From the NCBI RefSeq assembly GCF_002735905.1, contig NZ_PEBD01000008.1, positions 682,001 through 746,000 on the forward strand: 64,000 nucleotides of DNA, read 5' to 3'. A program made the translations under genes and the position numbers. This document shows, in pieces, positions 28,858 through 37,239 of this stretch (the stretch's first letter is position 1; each line of letters begins with the position of its first letter). The DNA comes from Williamsia muralis (lineage in GTDB: Bacteria; Actinomycetota; Actinomycetes; Mycobacteriales; Mycobacteriaceae). The notes under the pieces are model-generated. The model was not told the DNA's origin, made no database searches, and saw only the letters and a program-made list of their open reading frames with translations.

Positions 28858-29343
28858 ATGATCGACAGCCGCGAATCCGGTGACCGTGCGCCCATCCTCT
28901 TGCTGAACGGGCCCAACCTGAACGCGCTCGGCACCCGGCAGCCTGATGTCTACGGCGCCGACACCCTCGAGGACGCGGTGGCGATCGCCACCTCGGCCGC
29001 GGCGGAGTCCGGTTTCACCGTGCAAGCGCGCCAGACCAACCACGAGGGCGAGATGCTCGAGTGGATCCACGGGGCACGTGGTCATGCGTGCGGAATCGTC
29101 ATCAACCCCGGCGGATGGACGCACACCTCGGTGGCGTTACGGGACGCGCTGGTCATCCCCGAGGTGCCGATCTTCGAGGTGCATGTCAGCAACGTGCACG
29201 CGCGTGAAGAGTTCCGCCACCGGTCCTATGTGTCCGGCGTCGCGGAAGGTGTCATAGCGGGGTTCGGCATCCGCGGTTACGAGTTCGCGGTGCGCCGACT
29301 CGTCGAGCTCGTGCAGGCTTCGTCGGGTGTCGATCAAATGTGA
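28858..29343 (+). CDS. aroQ: 3-dehydroquinate dehydratase, type II
   Basis: A 161-residue type II dehydroquinase, which removes water from 3-dehydroquinate in the shikimate pathway. Conserved parts are LLNGPNLNALGTRQPDVYG (split Arg/Tyr catalytic loop), QTNHEGEMLEWIH, INPGGWTHTSVALRDAL and EVHVSNVHAREEFR with the catalytic His. Length fits the family of small dodecameric enzymes. ATG 28858 directly follows the TACAGT box by 6 nt and has no ribosome site, as in a leaderless gene. No other aro gene is near; it sits alone between embC and a PAP2 gene. Confidence 0.93.
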   Translation: MIDSRESGDRAPILLLNGPNLNALGTRQPDVYGADTLEDAVAIATSAAAESGFTVQARQTNHEGEMLEWIHGARGHACGIVINPGGWTHTSVALRDALVIPEVPIFEVHVSNVHAREEFRHRSYVSGVAEGVIAGFGIRGYEFAVRRLVELVQASSGVDQM

Positions 29344-29640
29344 GCTGTGACGAGCATCACATCCGAAGCACCGTAAATTGTTGAATAGAACCCCAACGAC
29401 GGGTGAATGGCTCTGACTTTCGGCAGATCAGAGGGTTCACGGGCCGCGTGTGGGAAGGTTGGAGGCCCTTTCTCGGTTATGATCCTGCAGAACCATTGCG
29501 CCCTCTCCGGCCTGCCATCGTAGCGAGATGTGTCGGACCTGTGACTTGTACGCGGTAGTTTCGCGTTCGATCCGCAAACTCGGGTCAGGCGGTACGAGCT
29601 CGAAGTAGGTAGTTGGAGGGTTATATGCGGGAGTTGATTT
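29344..29640 (+). other. 297-bp intergenic region before the PAP2 gene, with a possible 9-codon upstream frame
   Basis: No standard gene. A short frame begins at ATG 29625 behind GGAGGG (29615-29620) and reads MRELIYGNP before stopping at 29654, inside the PAP2 gene but in another phase. The PAP2 start ATG 29641 has its own GGGAG at 29629-29633. I see no clear promoter pair or terminator in the rest. Confidence 0.35.
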
Positions 29641-30519
29641 ATGGCAACCCGTGATGCCCGATCGACCACCGCCCCGGAGCTCGACTCGGCTGCGATCGAC
29701 GCCTACGAATCCGAACTGCGGGAGACCGGCTTCCGGGCCGCGGTCACCCGGGTCAATCGATACCTTGCCCGCCCTCGATGGTGGGTCGAGATCCTCATGC
29801 TCGGCGCGCTGTACGCCATCTATTCGGCCATCCGTAACAGCGTGGGCGACGTCGCCGCGGCGGCATACCGCAACGCCGACGAGATCCTGAGGATCGAAGA
29901 CAGCTGGAACTTTGCCCTCGAGCGGCCACTCAACGAACTGGTGCACACCACCACGTGGCTCGCCAACCTGGTTGCCCTCCAGTACGCCACCCTGCACTTC
30001 ATCGTCACCCCCGTGGTGCTGATCTGGCTGCTGTTCCGGCGCAAACAGTATTACCGCCAGGTCAGCGGCGTGCTGGTTCTGACGACGGGCTTGGCCCTCA
30101 TCGGTTTCTACTGGCTGCCCACCGCGCCGCCGCGCCTGCTCAAAGGTGAAGGATTTGTCGACGTCATGGCGCAAACCGCCTCGTGGGGCTGGTGGCCTGA
30201 GTCGGGTGCGCCCGGCAGCGACGCCATCTCCAACCAGTTCGCCGCCATGCCTTCGCTGCACTGCGCATGGGCCACCTGGTGCGGTGTGACGCTGTTCTTC
30301 CTGGCCAAGTGGAAGTGGCTGCGCATCCTCGGCCTCATCTACCCGTTCACCACTTATTTTGTGGTCATGGGTTCGGGAAACCACTACATTCTTGATGTCA
30401 TCGCAGGGGTCTGGCTCCTGGCGGTGGCGGCGCTGATCATCTACGCGCCGACCTTGACCCGATGGTGGCGCAACCGAGCGGCCCGCAGGCCGGAGAGCGC
30501 AGGGGTGTCGATCGGATGA
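29641..30519 (+). CDS. PAP2-superfamily membrane phosphatase/transferase
   Basis: A 292-residue integral membrane protein. Six hydrophobic segments lie between about residues 50 and 275. The PAP2 catalytic parts of the Aur1/inositol-phosphotransferase-like branch are present: NQFAAMPSLHCAW (residues about 198-210) with the first catalytic His, and GNHYILDVIAG with the second His and Asp. The family removes or transfers phosphate groups on polyprenyl or other lipids at the outer membrane face. The lipid substrate is not known. ATG 29641 has GGGAG 7 nt upstream. Its stop overlaps the next start as ATGA, so the two products are probably made together. Confidence 0.8.
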   Translation: MATRDARSTTAPELDSAAIDAYESELRETGFRAAVTRVNRYLARPRWWVEILMLGALYAIYSAIRNSVGDVAAAAYRNADEILRIEDSWNFALERPLNELVHTTTWLANLVALQYATLHFIVTPVVLIWLLFRRKQYYRQVSGVLVLTTGLALIGFYWLPTAPPRLLKGEGFVDVMAQTASWGWWPESGAPGSDAISNQFAAMPSLHCAWATWCGVTLFFLAKWKWLRILGLIYPFTTYFVVMGSGNHYILDVIAGVWLLAVAALIIYAPTLTRWWRNRAARRPESAGVSIG

Positions 30520-32102
30520 GCTTCCCGGTGGCCTTGCCGGCACTTGGCCGGCGGCCGCTCCTCCCACTCCTGGTGGCGCTGATCGCCATCGTGGGCCTGT
30601 GGGTGGCGCACCCGACGGTCGGGGATCTGCAAGCGGCCATCGCGCGTGAGGAAGCTGCTCGATCCGGCGTCGGCCTCGGTTACTGGTTCGGCTGGTACGG
30701 CGGGGTCTCGCCCGGCAGCTATTCGCTGATCGTGCCGGCGCTGTCGACACTCACCGGTTCCCTGCTCCTGCTGTGCCTCGCCACCGCTGCCATCGCTCTG
30801 CTGGCCGTCCCGCTGGCCAAAGGCGCCACCCACCAGACCGCGCTGGTCTGGGCCATCACCATCGCCGCAGTACTGAACATGCTCTCGGGCCGGGTGGCGT
30901 TCGCCGTGGGAGCGGCGATCGCCCTCGGTGCCATCGTCGTGGTGCGCCGCGGGTATCTGGCGCTCGGGGTCATCGGCCTGCTGGTCGCCGGGCTCGCGAG
31001 TCCGCTGGCCCCGGCGTTTGTCGGACTGGCCGCGGTGCCCTTTGCCTTCGGCCGTGACGAGCAGGCCCGGACCACGTGGTGGGTGCTGGGTGGGTCTGCC
31101 CTCGGAGTGGGCGTTCCCTTCTTGATGTTCGGCAGCCCCGGCGCTCAGGGGTTCCCCGCCACCACCCTGTTCTGGGTCGCCCTGATCGCCGTGGGCGGCG
31201 CCGCCGCGCTCACCATCCCACCGGCCCGGTGGATCGTGCCACTGGCGAGTGCCGCGGCCATCGTCATGTTCCTCGTTCCGACGGGCGTCGGCTCCAACCT
31301 CAGCAGGTTCTTCTGTCTGGTGCTGCCGTGTCTGTGTCTCTTCTACTCGAAACGGTCGCTCAAGTTCCTGGCCATTGCCTTGGCCCCGGCCCTCATCTAC
31401 GCGACGTTCGTGGCGACTGCAGACCAGGTGGTCGGAGCCGACTCGGGCGACAGCAACCGCGACTACATCCCCCTGCGCTCGCAGCTGGTCGACCGGCCGG
31501 AGATCAACAACCACCGCGTGGAACTGGTGGATGCCCAAACCCACGCGGGCGCACACAAACTGGGCATGACCATCAAGCTGGCGCGTGGCTGGGAGAACCA
31601 ATCGGACTCGCGGTTCAACCCGATCTTCTACGAGGAGAACGCGCTGACCCCGCAGTCGTACAGACAGTGGTTGTCGGAGAACTCGGTCGCCTTTGTCGCG
31701 GTCTCTGCCGATCCGCTACGTCAGATGAAAAACGAAGCCGCACTGGTGCAGTCGGGCCTGCCCTATCTCGAAAAGGTCTGGGGCAACGACAAGTGGGACC
31801 TCTACAAGGTCGACGACCCCGCCCCGATCGTCCCGGCGCCGCTCACGGTTGTCGAGTCGTCGCCGGCAAAGCTCGTCCTGGACGTACCCGACACACAGGC
31901 GCACGCAATTCAGGTGCGCTACAACAAGTATCTTGTCGCGCGCAGCAGTGTGGACGAGAACCTGTACGCCTGCATCACCGAGACACCCGACAGCTGGGTC
32001 ACCTTGCAGGCCACCCTTCCGGGTCAGTACATCCTCGAGGGCCTGCTGTCGGTCCGGGGAGTCGTGGGCGCGCAGCCGCTCGACTGTGGCGCTGAGCGGT
32101 AA
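30516..32102 (+). CDS. multi-pass membrane protein, unknown function, possibly GT-C-like
   Basis: A 528-residue protein with about ten hydrophobic helices in residues 14-310 and a soluble C-terminal domain of about 210 residues beginning near SGDSNRDYIPL. The plan (helices, then a large outer domain) resembles GT-C lipid-linked glycosyltransferases or polymer modification enzymes, but I cannot find a clear DD/DE motif in a first outer loop, so this is only a structural guess. ATG 30516 overlaps the PAP2 stop (ATGA). The pair stands between aroQ and aftA, a place that has no such genes in M. tuberculosis. A 24-bp repeat array begins 2 bp after the stop. Confidence 0.7.
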   Translation: MSFPVALPALGRRPLLPLLVALIAIVGLWVAHPTVGDLQAAIAREEAARSGVGLGYWFGWYGGVSPGSYSLIVPALSTLTGSLLLLCLATAAIALLAVPLAKGATHQTALVWAITIAAVLNMLSGRVAFAVGAAIALGAIVVVRRGYLALGVIGLLVAGLASPLAPAFVGLAAVPFAFGRDEQARTTWWVLGGSALGVGVPFLMFGSPGAQGFPATTLFWVALIAVGGAAALTIPPARWIVPLASAAAIVMFLVPTGVGSNLSRFFCLVLPCLCLFYSKRSLKFLAIALAPALIYATFVATADQVVGADSGDSNRDYIPLRSQLVDRPEINNHRVELVDAQTHAGAHKLGMTIKLARGWENQSDSRFNPIFYEENALTPQSYRQWLSENSVAFVAVSADPLRQMKNEAALVQSGLPYLEKVWGNDKWDLYKVDDPAPIVPAPLTVVESSPAKLVLDVPDTQAHAIQVRYNKYLVARSSVDENLYACITETPDSWVTLQATLPGQYILEGLLSVRGVVGAQPLDCGAER

Positions 32103-32103
32103 A

Positions 32104-32182
32104 GAACTAGGGGCCCTGACCGGTAGAGAACTAGGGGCCCTGACCGGTAGAGAACTAGGGGCCCTGACCGGTAGAAAACTAG
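32104..32182. repeat. 24-bp tandem repeat, about 3.3 copies, at convergent gene ends
   Basis: The unit GAACTAGGGGCCCTGACCGG plus TAGA recurs at 32104, 32128 and 32152, with a partial fourth copy to 32182. It fills all the space between the stop of the membrane-protein gene (32102) and the stop of aftA (32179-32181), and the aftA stop codon is the CTA of the last copy. Every unit offers a stop codon to both strands. Confidence 0.9.
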
Positions 32183-34122
32183 TTGCGGACCACCAGGACG
32201 AAGGGCCCGATGTTGGTCACCGTGAACCGCGGATCCTCGAACACCGACCGGTTGAAGGTCACCGTGTACCGACGGACATTGGGGTCGTTGGGGTAGACGT
32301 CTTCGGCCAGGCGCAGATCGTAACCTTCTGCGCTGTAGCGGAAGAGGAACACCGTCGGTGGTCGCCACGGCGAGGCGTCGAGTTGCTCGACGAGGCTGTC
32401 CGCGGTTTCGGCCGTCGACCACTGTTCGATGGCCGCAGCGCGTTTGTCGAACTCCGCCAACGGGTTCGCGTAGTGCGACGTGAGTCCCTGGAACCCGTAG
32501 TACGGGTACACCGACAGGAATCCGTAGTCGGCGGTGAGTACCACGGTGTCGTCGCGTGGCCGGCCCGTCTGGGTGGTGATGGCCGCGTCGATCTCGGGGA
32601 AGTAGGCACCCGCTCCAGGCGGCCGCTGGTCTGCGCGCACACCGTTCCCGTCCGTGTCGGTGTAGGCGACGGTGATCTCGGTGGCGAGGTGACCGGGAAT
32701 GCTCTGTGCCACAGCGATGGCTGCACCAGTGGCGAGTATCGCCACCAGGGTGCGCACGTCACCGAATCGGCGGACCGCCACAGACGCCAACTCCGCGAAG
32801 CCGTACACGCCGGCAACACCGAGGACCACGGTGAGCAAGGGCTCCATGCGGAACGAGAGGAGGGTGGTCCCGGTGGCCGTGACCGCCATCGACAGCAGGC
32901 AGAACAGATAGATCGAGACGACCGTGACACCGAAGGTCAAAGCTGCGGTCCGGGTGCGGAACCGAAGGATGATCCACACCAGACCGACCATGGTCAGCGC
33001 GCCGATCAGCGACCAGTGCAGCATCGGTGTCGGGAGCACGGCGCCCGACCCCGGCAGATAGTGCTCGGCCGTACCACCCGAGGCGGGCTCGTTGCGAAGC
33101 CTGTCGTAAAGGTATGGCGCCCAGACGACGAGCGCCACGAGGATGGCCACCGCGGCCATCCCGGCCAGTCGCAACACCAGGTGCAGCACGGCGTGTACCC
33201 GCTCGGTACGGATTCGAGACTTGTTGACCGCCTTGTTGTCCAAACCGAACCATGCCACTGCGGCGAGGTAGAGCGCCATCAGCACAGCTGTCATGGCGAA
33301 CAGGCCGGTGTAGAGCGTGTAGAAGGTGGCGCTCAGGCCGAGGAACAGTCCACCGGCCACGATCGCGGGCACGCTGCCCGACCGCAAGCCGTGCAGAATC
33401 GTCACCAGCATCGGAGTGCCGAGCAGCACCAGCACGGCCGCGTAGGGCTCGGGGCTCACGTACATCAGGGTGAGCACGGTGGAGGCCAGTGTTGCCGCGA
33501 TCGCCAGGTCGGTGCGGATCATCCGCTGCCACAGGGCCATCGACAACGCGGCAGCGATGGACATCGAGATGATCGCCCACGGTTTGTACGCTTCCCAGCC
33601 GGGCTGACCTGTGAGGGAGGCGTAACGTCCGCCCAGCCAGAACCACCCGGCGGGGTAGTACGGCGGTAGATCGGCGTAGGTCATGTCGGCAAGGGCGGGG
33701 CTGTTCGTCAGCCTGGTGAGGTACTCGGTGCGGAACTGCTGATCCACCGAGATGCCGAACAGGTAGAGCTTGGTGGCTCCCAGCGGCATTGCCAGCGTGA
33801 CCACTGCCAAGGCCGAGATACCCAGCCACGACAGGGGTTTGATCGCCCACGTCGCCTTGCCGGTCCGCGACAGCATGACGGCGACGATCATCAGGACGAC
33901 CGCGAGGACCTGACCGGTGGTGGTGAGAGCGGTCTCGACGTTGGACGAGTTGAACGCAGGCCAGTCCACGCGGCCGATCGCTGCCAGCGCAATGCTCGAC
34001 ACCACGAGCGCGACGACGGCCGCGCCGATCAGGTCTGCAACCGACAGCAGGTGTCTGTTCCCGCTTGAACCGTGCGCGACGCGATGCCCATCGTCGGCTC
34101 TCGACCACAGGTGTCGGCGCAT
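32179..34122 (-). CDS. aftA: galactan 5-O-arabinofuranosyltransferase AftA
   Basis: A 647-residue GT-C membrane enzyme of the AftA (Rv3792) family, which places the first arabinose residues on galactan using DPA. About eleven helices cover residues 25-470. The outer-loop motif region holds GISVDQQFRTEYLTRL and YPAGWFWLGGRYA, typical of AftA, and the C-terminal domain of about 190 residues contains VVLTADYGFLSVYPYYGF. The start ATG 34122 lies 3 bp after the dprE2 stop, so the three genes dprE1-dprE2-aftA form one operon. The stop codon lies inside a 24-bp tandem repeat. Confidence 0.92.
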   Translation of the reverse strand: MRRHLWSRADDGHRVAHGSSGNRHLLSVADLIGAAVVALVVSSIALAAIGRVDWPAFNSSNVETALTTTGQVLAVVLMIVAVMLSRTGKATWAIKPLSWLGISALAVVTLAMPLGATKLYLFGISVDQQFRTEYLTRLTNSPALADMTYADLPPYYPAGWFWLGGRYASLTGQPGWEAYKPWAIISMSIAAALSMALWQRMIRTDLAIAATLASTVLTLMYVSPEPYAAVLVLLGTPMLVTILHGLRSGSVPAIVAGGLFLGLSATFYTLYTGLFAMTAVLMALYLAAVAWFGLDNKAVNKSRIRTERVHAVLHLVLRLAGMAAVAILVALVVWAPYLYDRLRNEPASGGTAEHYLPGSGAVLPTPMLHWSLIGALTMVGLVWIILRFRTRTAALTFGVTVVSIYLFCLLSMAVTATGTTLLSFRMEPLLTVVLGVAGVYGFAELASVAVRRFGDVRTLVAILATGAAIAVAQSIPGHLATEITVAYTDTDGNGVRADQRPPGAGAYFPEIDAAITTQTGRPRDDTVVLTADYGFLSVYPYYGFQGLTSHYANPLAEFDKRAAAIEQWSTAETADSLVEQLDASPWRPPTVFLFRYSAEGYDLRLAEDVYPNDPNVRRYTVTFNRSVFEDPRFTVTNIGPFVLVVRN

Positions 34123-34125
34123 GGA

Positions 34126-34887
34126 TCAGATGGGAAGTTTGCGGAAGATCGGACGGGGGATGTGGCGAAGCACCATCATCACAAAACGGAATGGCGGGGG
34201 CGCCCAGACGAGTTCCTTGCCCTTGTCCGCTGCCGACACCGCCAGCTTGGCGACGTCTTCCTTCTCGACCGTCAGCGGTGCTTCCTTCACGTGCGCCGAC
34301 AAGCGGGTGCGCACCATGCCCGGGCGGATGACGAGTACGCGGATGTTGTGTTCACGCAAGGCCTCACCGAGACCGAGGTAGAACCCGTCGAGGCCGGCCT
34401 TCGTGGATCCATAGACGAAGTTGCTGCGGCGCACGCGTTCTCCGGCGACCGAGCTCATCGCGATGATCTGACCGTGGCCCTGTGCGCGCATCTTCTCGCC
34501 CAGGAGAACGCCCACCGATACCGCGGCGGTGTAGTTGATGTTGGCGGTGAAGACGGCTTTGCGCTGGTCTTGCCAGACCTCTTCGTCCACACCCTGGACG
34601 CCGAACGCGACGATGGCCACGTCGATGTCGCCCCCCGCGAACGCCTGGTCGATCACGGCAGGATGGCTGTCGGGGGTGAGGGCGTCGAAGTCGATGCGCT
34701 CCACCGACGAGGCGCCGGCGGCTTTCATCTTCTCGACGGCGGCCTCACCGGCGGGATCGCCGGGCATGGTGGCCAGGACCACACGCATCGGCCCCTTCTT
34801 GAGGTATTCGGCGGTGATGGCCAGTCCGATCTCGGAGCTGCCACCGAGTACCAGGACGGACTGTGGGACGCCTACGGCGTTGATCAT
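34126..34887 (-). CDS. dprE2: decaprenylphospho-beta-D-erythro-pentofuranosid-2-ulose 2-reductase DprE2
   Basis: A 253-residue short-chain dehydrogenase. The NAD(P)-binding glycine motif is GGSSEIG (residues 15-21), the catalytic Ser is in [10 protein letters not shown] and the YxxxK pair in YGSTKAG. DprE2 reduces the 2-keto intermediate made by DprE1 to finish DPA. ATG 34887 has AGGAA 6 nt upstream. It lies 56 bp after dprE1 and 3 bp before aftA, the same order as in M. tuberculosis. Confidence 0.94.
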   Translation of the reverse strand: MINAVGVPQSVLVLGGSSEIGLAITAEYLKKGPMRVVLATMPGDPAGEAAVEKMKAAGASSVERIDFDALTPDSHPAVIDQAFAGGDIDVAIVAFGVQGVDEEVWQDQRKAVFTANINYTAAVSVGVLLGEKMRAQGHGQIIAMSSVAGERVRRSNFVYGSTKAGLDGFYLGLGEALREHNIRVLVIRPGMVRTRLSAHVKEAPLTVEKEDVAKLAVSAADKGKELVWAPPPFRFVMMVLRHIPRPIFRKLPI

Positions 34888-34943
34888 GAATGTTCCTGTC
34901 TAGTCGGCAGATCGGGGGAGTGCAGGCTCGAACGAGTTGTTGC

Positions 34944-36365
34944 TCAGGCGAGTTCGAGGCGGCGGGCCATGTCGGACATGAACACCCCGGTCGGGTCGAT
35001 CCTTCGGCGGGTGGCGATCCACGAGTCGATCTCGGGATACATGGCGTGGAAGTTCTGTGCGGAGGTCCGCGAGTCCTTGGCCGTGTACAGGCGTCCGCCC
35101 ATGGCCATCACGCGACGATCGAGCTCGTTGAGGTATTCGCCGAGTCCCCGTTTGATCGGGAAGTCGAGACAGACGTTCCAGCCACGGAACGGAAAGCTCA
35201 GGGGCGCTTGGTTTCCGTCGCCGAAGAGCTTGATCACGTTGAGGAAGCTCACGTGTCCGGAGGCCTGGATGTCGGCGATGATCCGCTTGAACTCGTCCTC
35301 GTTGCCGGTGGGCACGATGAACTGGTACTGGGTGAATCCGCCGGTACGCCCGTAGGCCCGATTCCACTCTCCGAAGATGTCGAGGATGTGGTAGAACTGC
35401 GCCAAGTTCTTGACCTGGCCCTTTTTGTTCGACCCCATCCGGTAGTAGGCCTCACCGACGATGGAGAAGTCGAACTTGTTGGCCAACCCGTTCGGGAAGA
35501 TGTCGGGGAAGGTCACCAGCGGTTTGCCGTTGAACTTCAGCGGGTCCTTCTGCAGCTTCGGCGGCAGCTCGTCGAGTCTGGCCAGATTGCCGCGACTGAA
35601 TGACCCGCGGCCGAGCTTCGGCGGCTTGCTGATCGAGTCGAACCAGCCTGATGCGTATTCGTAGCCGTCTTCGAATCCGTCTTCGAGATGGAGTGCGATG
35701 GTCTCGTCGAGACTGCTCGTGGTGGCGGTGTCGGCGATGAAGTACGCACTCTCGGTCCGCTTGAGCTGAACCTTCGCCCGCAGGATGATGCCGGTCAGTC
35801 CGATTCCGGCGATGGTCGCCCAGAACAGTTCGCCCTGGGGGTCGTCGGGGCTGCCGGCGGGGGTCAGGGTGAGGATGCGTCCATCGGCCACCAACAACGT
35901 GATCTCCACAACGTGCTGGCCGAAGGTGCCGGCGCTGTGATGGTTCTTGCCGTGGATGTCGTGCGCGATGGCTCCACCGATGGTGACCTGCCTGGTGCCG
36001 GGCAAAACCGGAACCCACAGCCCGAACGGGAGGGCCACGGTCATCAGCTCGTCGAGTGAGACGCCGGCATCGAGGTCGACGATCCCGGTGGAGTCGTCGA
36101 TCGAGTGGACGCGCTTGAGCTGCGTCATGTCGACGGTCAGGCCACCGACGTTCTGTGCGGATTCGTTGTAGGAACGTCCCAGTCCGCGGGCGATCACGCC
36201 GCGACGCAGGTAGGACGGCTTGTCGGCGTTTGCGTCGGCAACCTGCGCGACAGCCTTGGCGATCACCTCGACATCGGGTGTCGCCAGCACGTGACCCTCG
36301 ATCGGCGTCGTACGGCTCCAGCCGACGAGCTTGCGGGTTTCAATGGGCAATTCAGCGGTAGACAT
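34944..36365 (-). CDS. dprE1: decaprenylphosphoryl-beta-D-ribose oxidase DprE1
   Basis: A 473-residue FAD-dependent oxidase (VAO family). The FAD-binding half includes [17 protein letters not shown] and [20 protein letters not shown] (family site of FAD contact); the C-terminal half covers about residues 200-430. Cys399 in [10 protein letters not shown] matches the residue (Cys387 in M. tuberculosis) that benzothiazinones bind. DprE1 oxidises decaprenylphosphoryl ribose at C2. ATG 36365 is preferred: TAGGCT (36374-36379) lies 8 nt before it, and the resulting length is 12 residues above the M. tuberculosis protein. ATG 36392 would add 9 residues. Confidence 0.95.
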   Translation of the reverse strand: MSTAELPIETRKLVGWSRTTPIEGHVLATPDVEVIAKAVAQVADANADKPSYLRRGVIARGLGRSYNESAQNVGGLTVDMTQLKRVHSIDDSTGIVDLDAGVSLDELMTVALPFGLWVPVLPGTRQVTIGGAIAHDIHGKNHHSAGTFGQHVVEITLLVADGRILTLTPAGSPDDPQGELFWATIAGIGLTGIILRAKVQLKRTESAYFIADTATTSSLDETIALHLEDGFEDGYEYASGWFDSISKPPKLGRGSFSRGNLARLDELPPKLQKDPLKFNGKPLVTFPDIFPNGLANKFDFSIVGEAYYRMGSNKKGQVKNLAQFYHILDIFGEWNRAYGRTGGFTQYQFIVPTGNEDEFKRIIADIQASGHVSFLNVIKLFGDGNQAPLSFPFRGWNVCLDFPIKRGLGEYLNELDRRVMAMGGRLYTAKDSRTSAQNFHAMYPEIDSWIATRRRIDPTGVFMSDMARRLELA

Positions 36366-36373
36366 CGGAGCAG

Positions 36374-36379
36374 AGCCTA
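36374..36379 (-). promoter_or_regulatory. -10 box TAGGCT for a leaderless dprE1 message
   Basis: On the minus strand GGTAGGCTC ends 8 nt before ATG 36365, and no ribosome site lies between. The wzm gene has the same nine bases with the same 8-nt gap before its GTG (53299). Confidence 0.5.
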
Positions 36380-36433
36380 CCGGGCGTGTCATCGGAACTA
36401 GCCATTCGACAACGTGCGGTGTAAGAATCCCGT

Positions 36434-37228
36434 ATGCCTACACGATCGGTCTTCATCACCGGTGCTGCAGCCGGTATCGGACGTCACACTGCCCTGACGT
36501 TTGCGCGCAAGGGATACCTCGTCGGTGCGTACGACATCGACGAGGCGGGATTGGCCAGTCTGGCCGACGAGGTGAAGGCCGCGGGAAGTCGCGCGGTCAC
36601 GGGCCACCTCGACGTCACCGACGCCGATGAGTTCGCCACCCGTCTCGACGAGTTCGCCGACGGCAACGGTGGGCGGCTCGACGTGCTGATCAACAACGCG
36701 GGAATCCTGCTGGCGGGTCCGTTCGAGGAGATCCCGCTCGCCACCCAGCACAAGCAGATCGACATCAACGTCAAGGGCGTGACCAACGGGTGCCATGCCG
36801 GGTTCCGGCATCTGAAGGCCACTCCGGGGTCGGTGCTGGTCAACATCGCGTCGGCGTCGGCGATCTACGGCCAGGCCGAGCTGGCCAGCTACAGCGCCAC
36901 CAAGATGTACGTCCGCGGTCTCACCGAGGCGTTGGACATCGAGTGGGGCAAGCACGGCATCCGCGCCATCGCCATGTGGCCGCTCTACGTCCAGACCGCG
37001 ATGACCAAGGACGTCCGTACGGGCACCACCGACTCGCTCGGGATCCGCCTCGGACCCCAGGACGTCGCCGATGCCATCCTCGCTGCCGTCGAGGAACCCA
37101 AGACCAGCAAGCTCATCCACCGGGTGCACTACGCCGTGGGGTTGCAGACCAAGGCGCTGTCGCTTGGTGCGCGTTTTTCGCCGGCATGGCTGACCCGGGT
37201 GGTGAACAAGAAGCTCGCCCACTCCTGA
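36434..37228 (+). CDS. SDR-family oxidoreductase
   Basis: A 264-residue classical short-chain dehydrogenase. TGAAAGIG (residues 9-16) binds the cofactor, NNAG follows near residue 90, and the catalytic parts are ASASAIYGQ and [10 protein letters not shown]. An Asp (AYDID) after the second strand suggests NAD(H) preference. The last 35 residues are basic and may touch the membrane. Substrate unknown. It is divergent from dprE1 with 68 bp between the starts. Such SDRs are common in the Mycobacteriales and no pathway can be assigned from its neighbours. Confidence 0.85.
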   Translation: MPTRSVFITGAAAGIGRHTALTFARKGYLVGAYDIDEAGLASLADEVKAAGSRAVTGHLDVTDADEFATRLDEFADGNGGRLDVLINNAGILLAGPFEEIPLATQHKQIDINVKGVTNGCHAGFRHLKATPGSVLVNIASASAIYGQAELASYSATKMYVRGLTEALDIEWGKHGIRAIAMWPLYVQTAMTKDVRTGTTDSLGIRLGPQDVADAILAAVEEPKTSKLIHRVHYAVGLQTKALSLGARFSPAWLTRVVNKKLAHS

Positions 37229-37239
37229 GCGGGCTCAGC

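Noticed and set aside
32104-32180. An octapeptide-repeat protein (ELGALTGR) in the 24-bp array
   Set aside because: The frame is a chance out-of-phase shadow of the membrane-protein gene and its tail.
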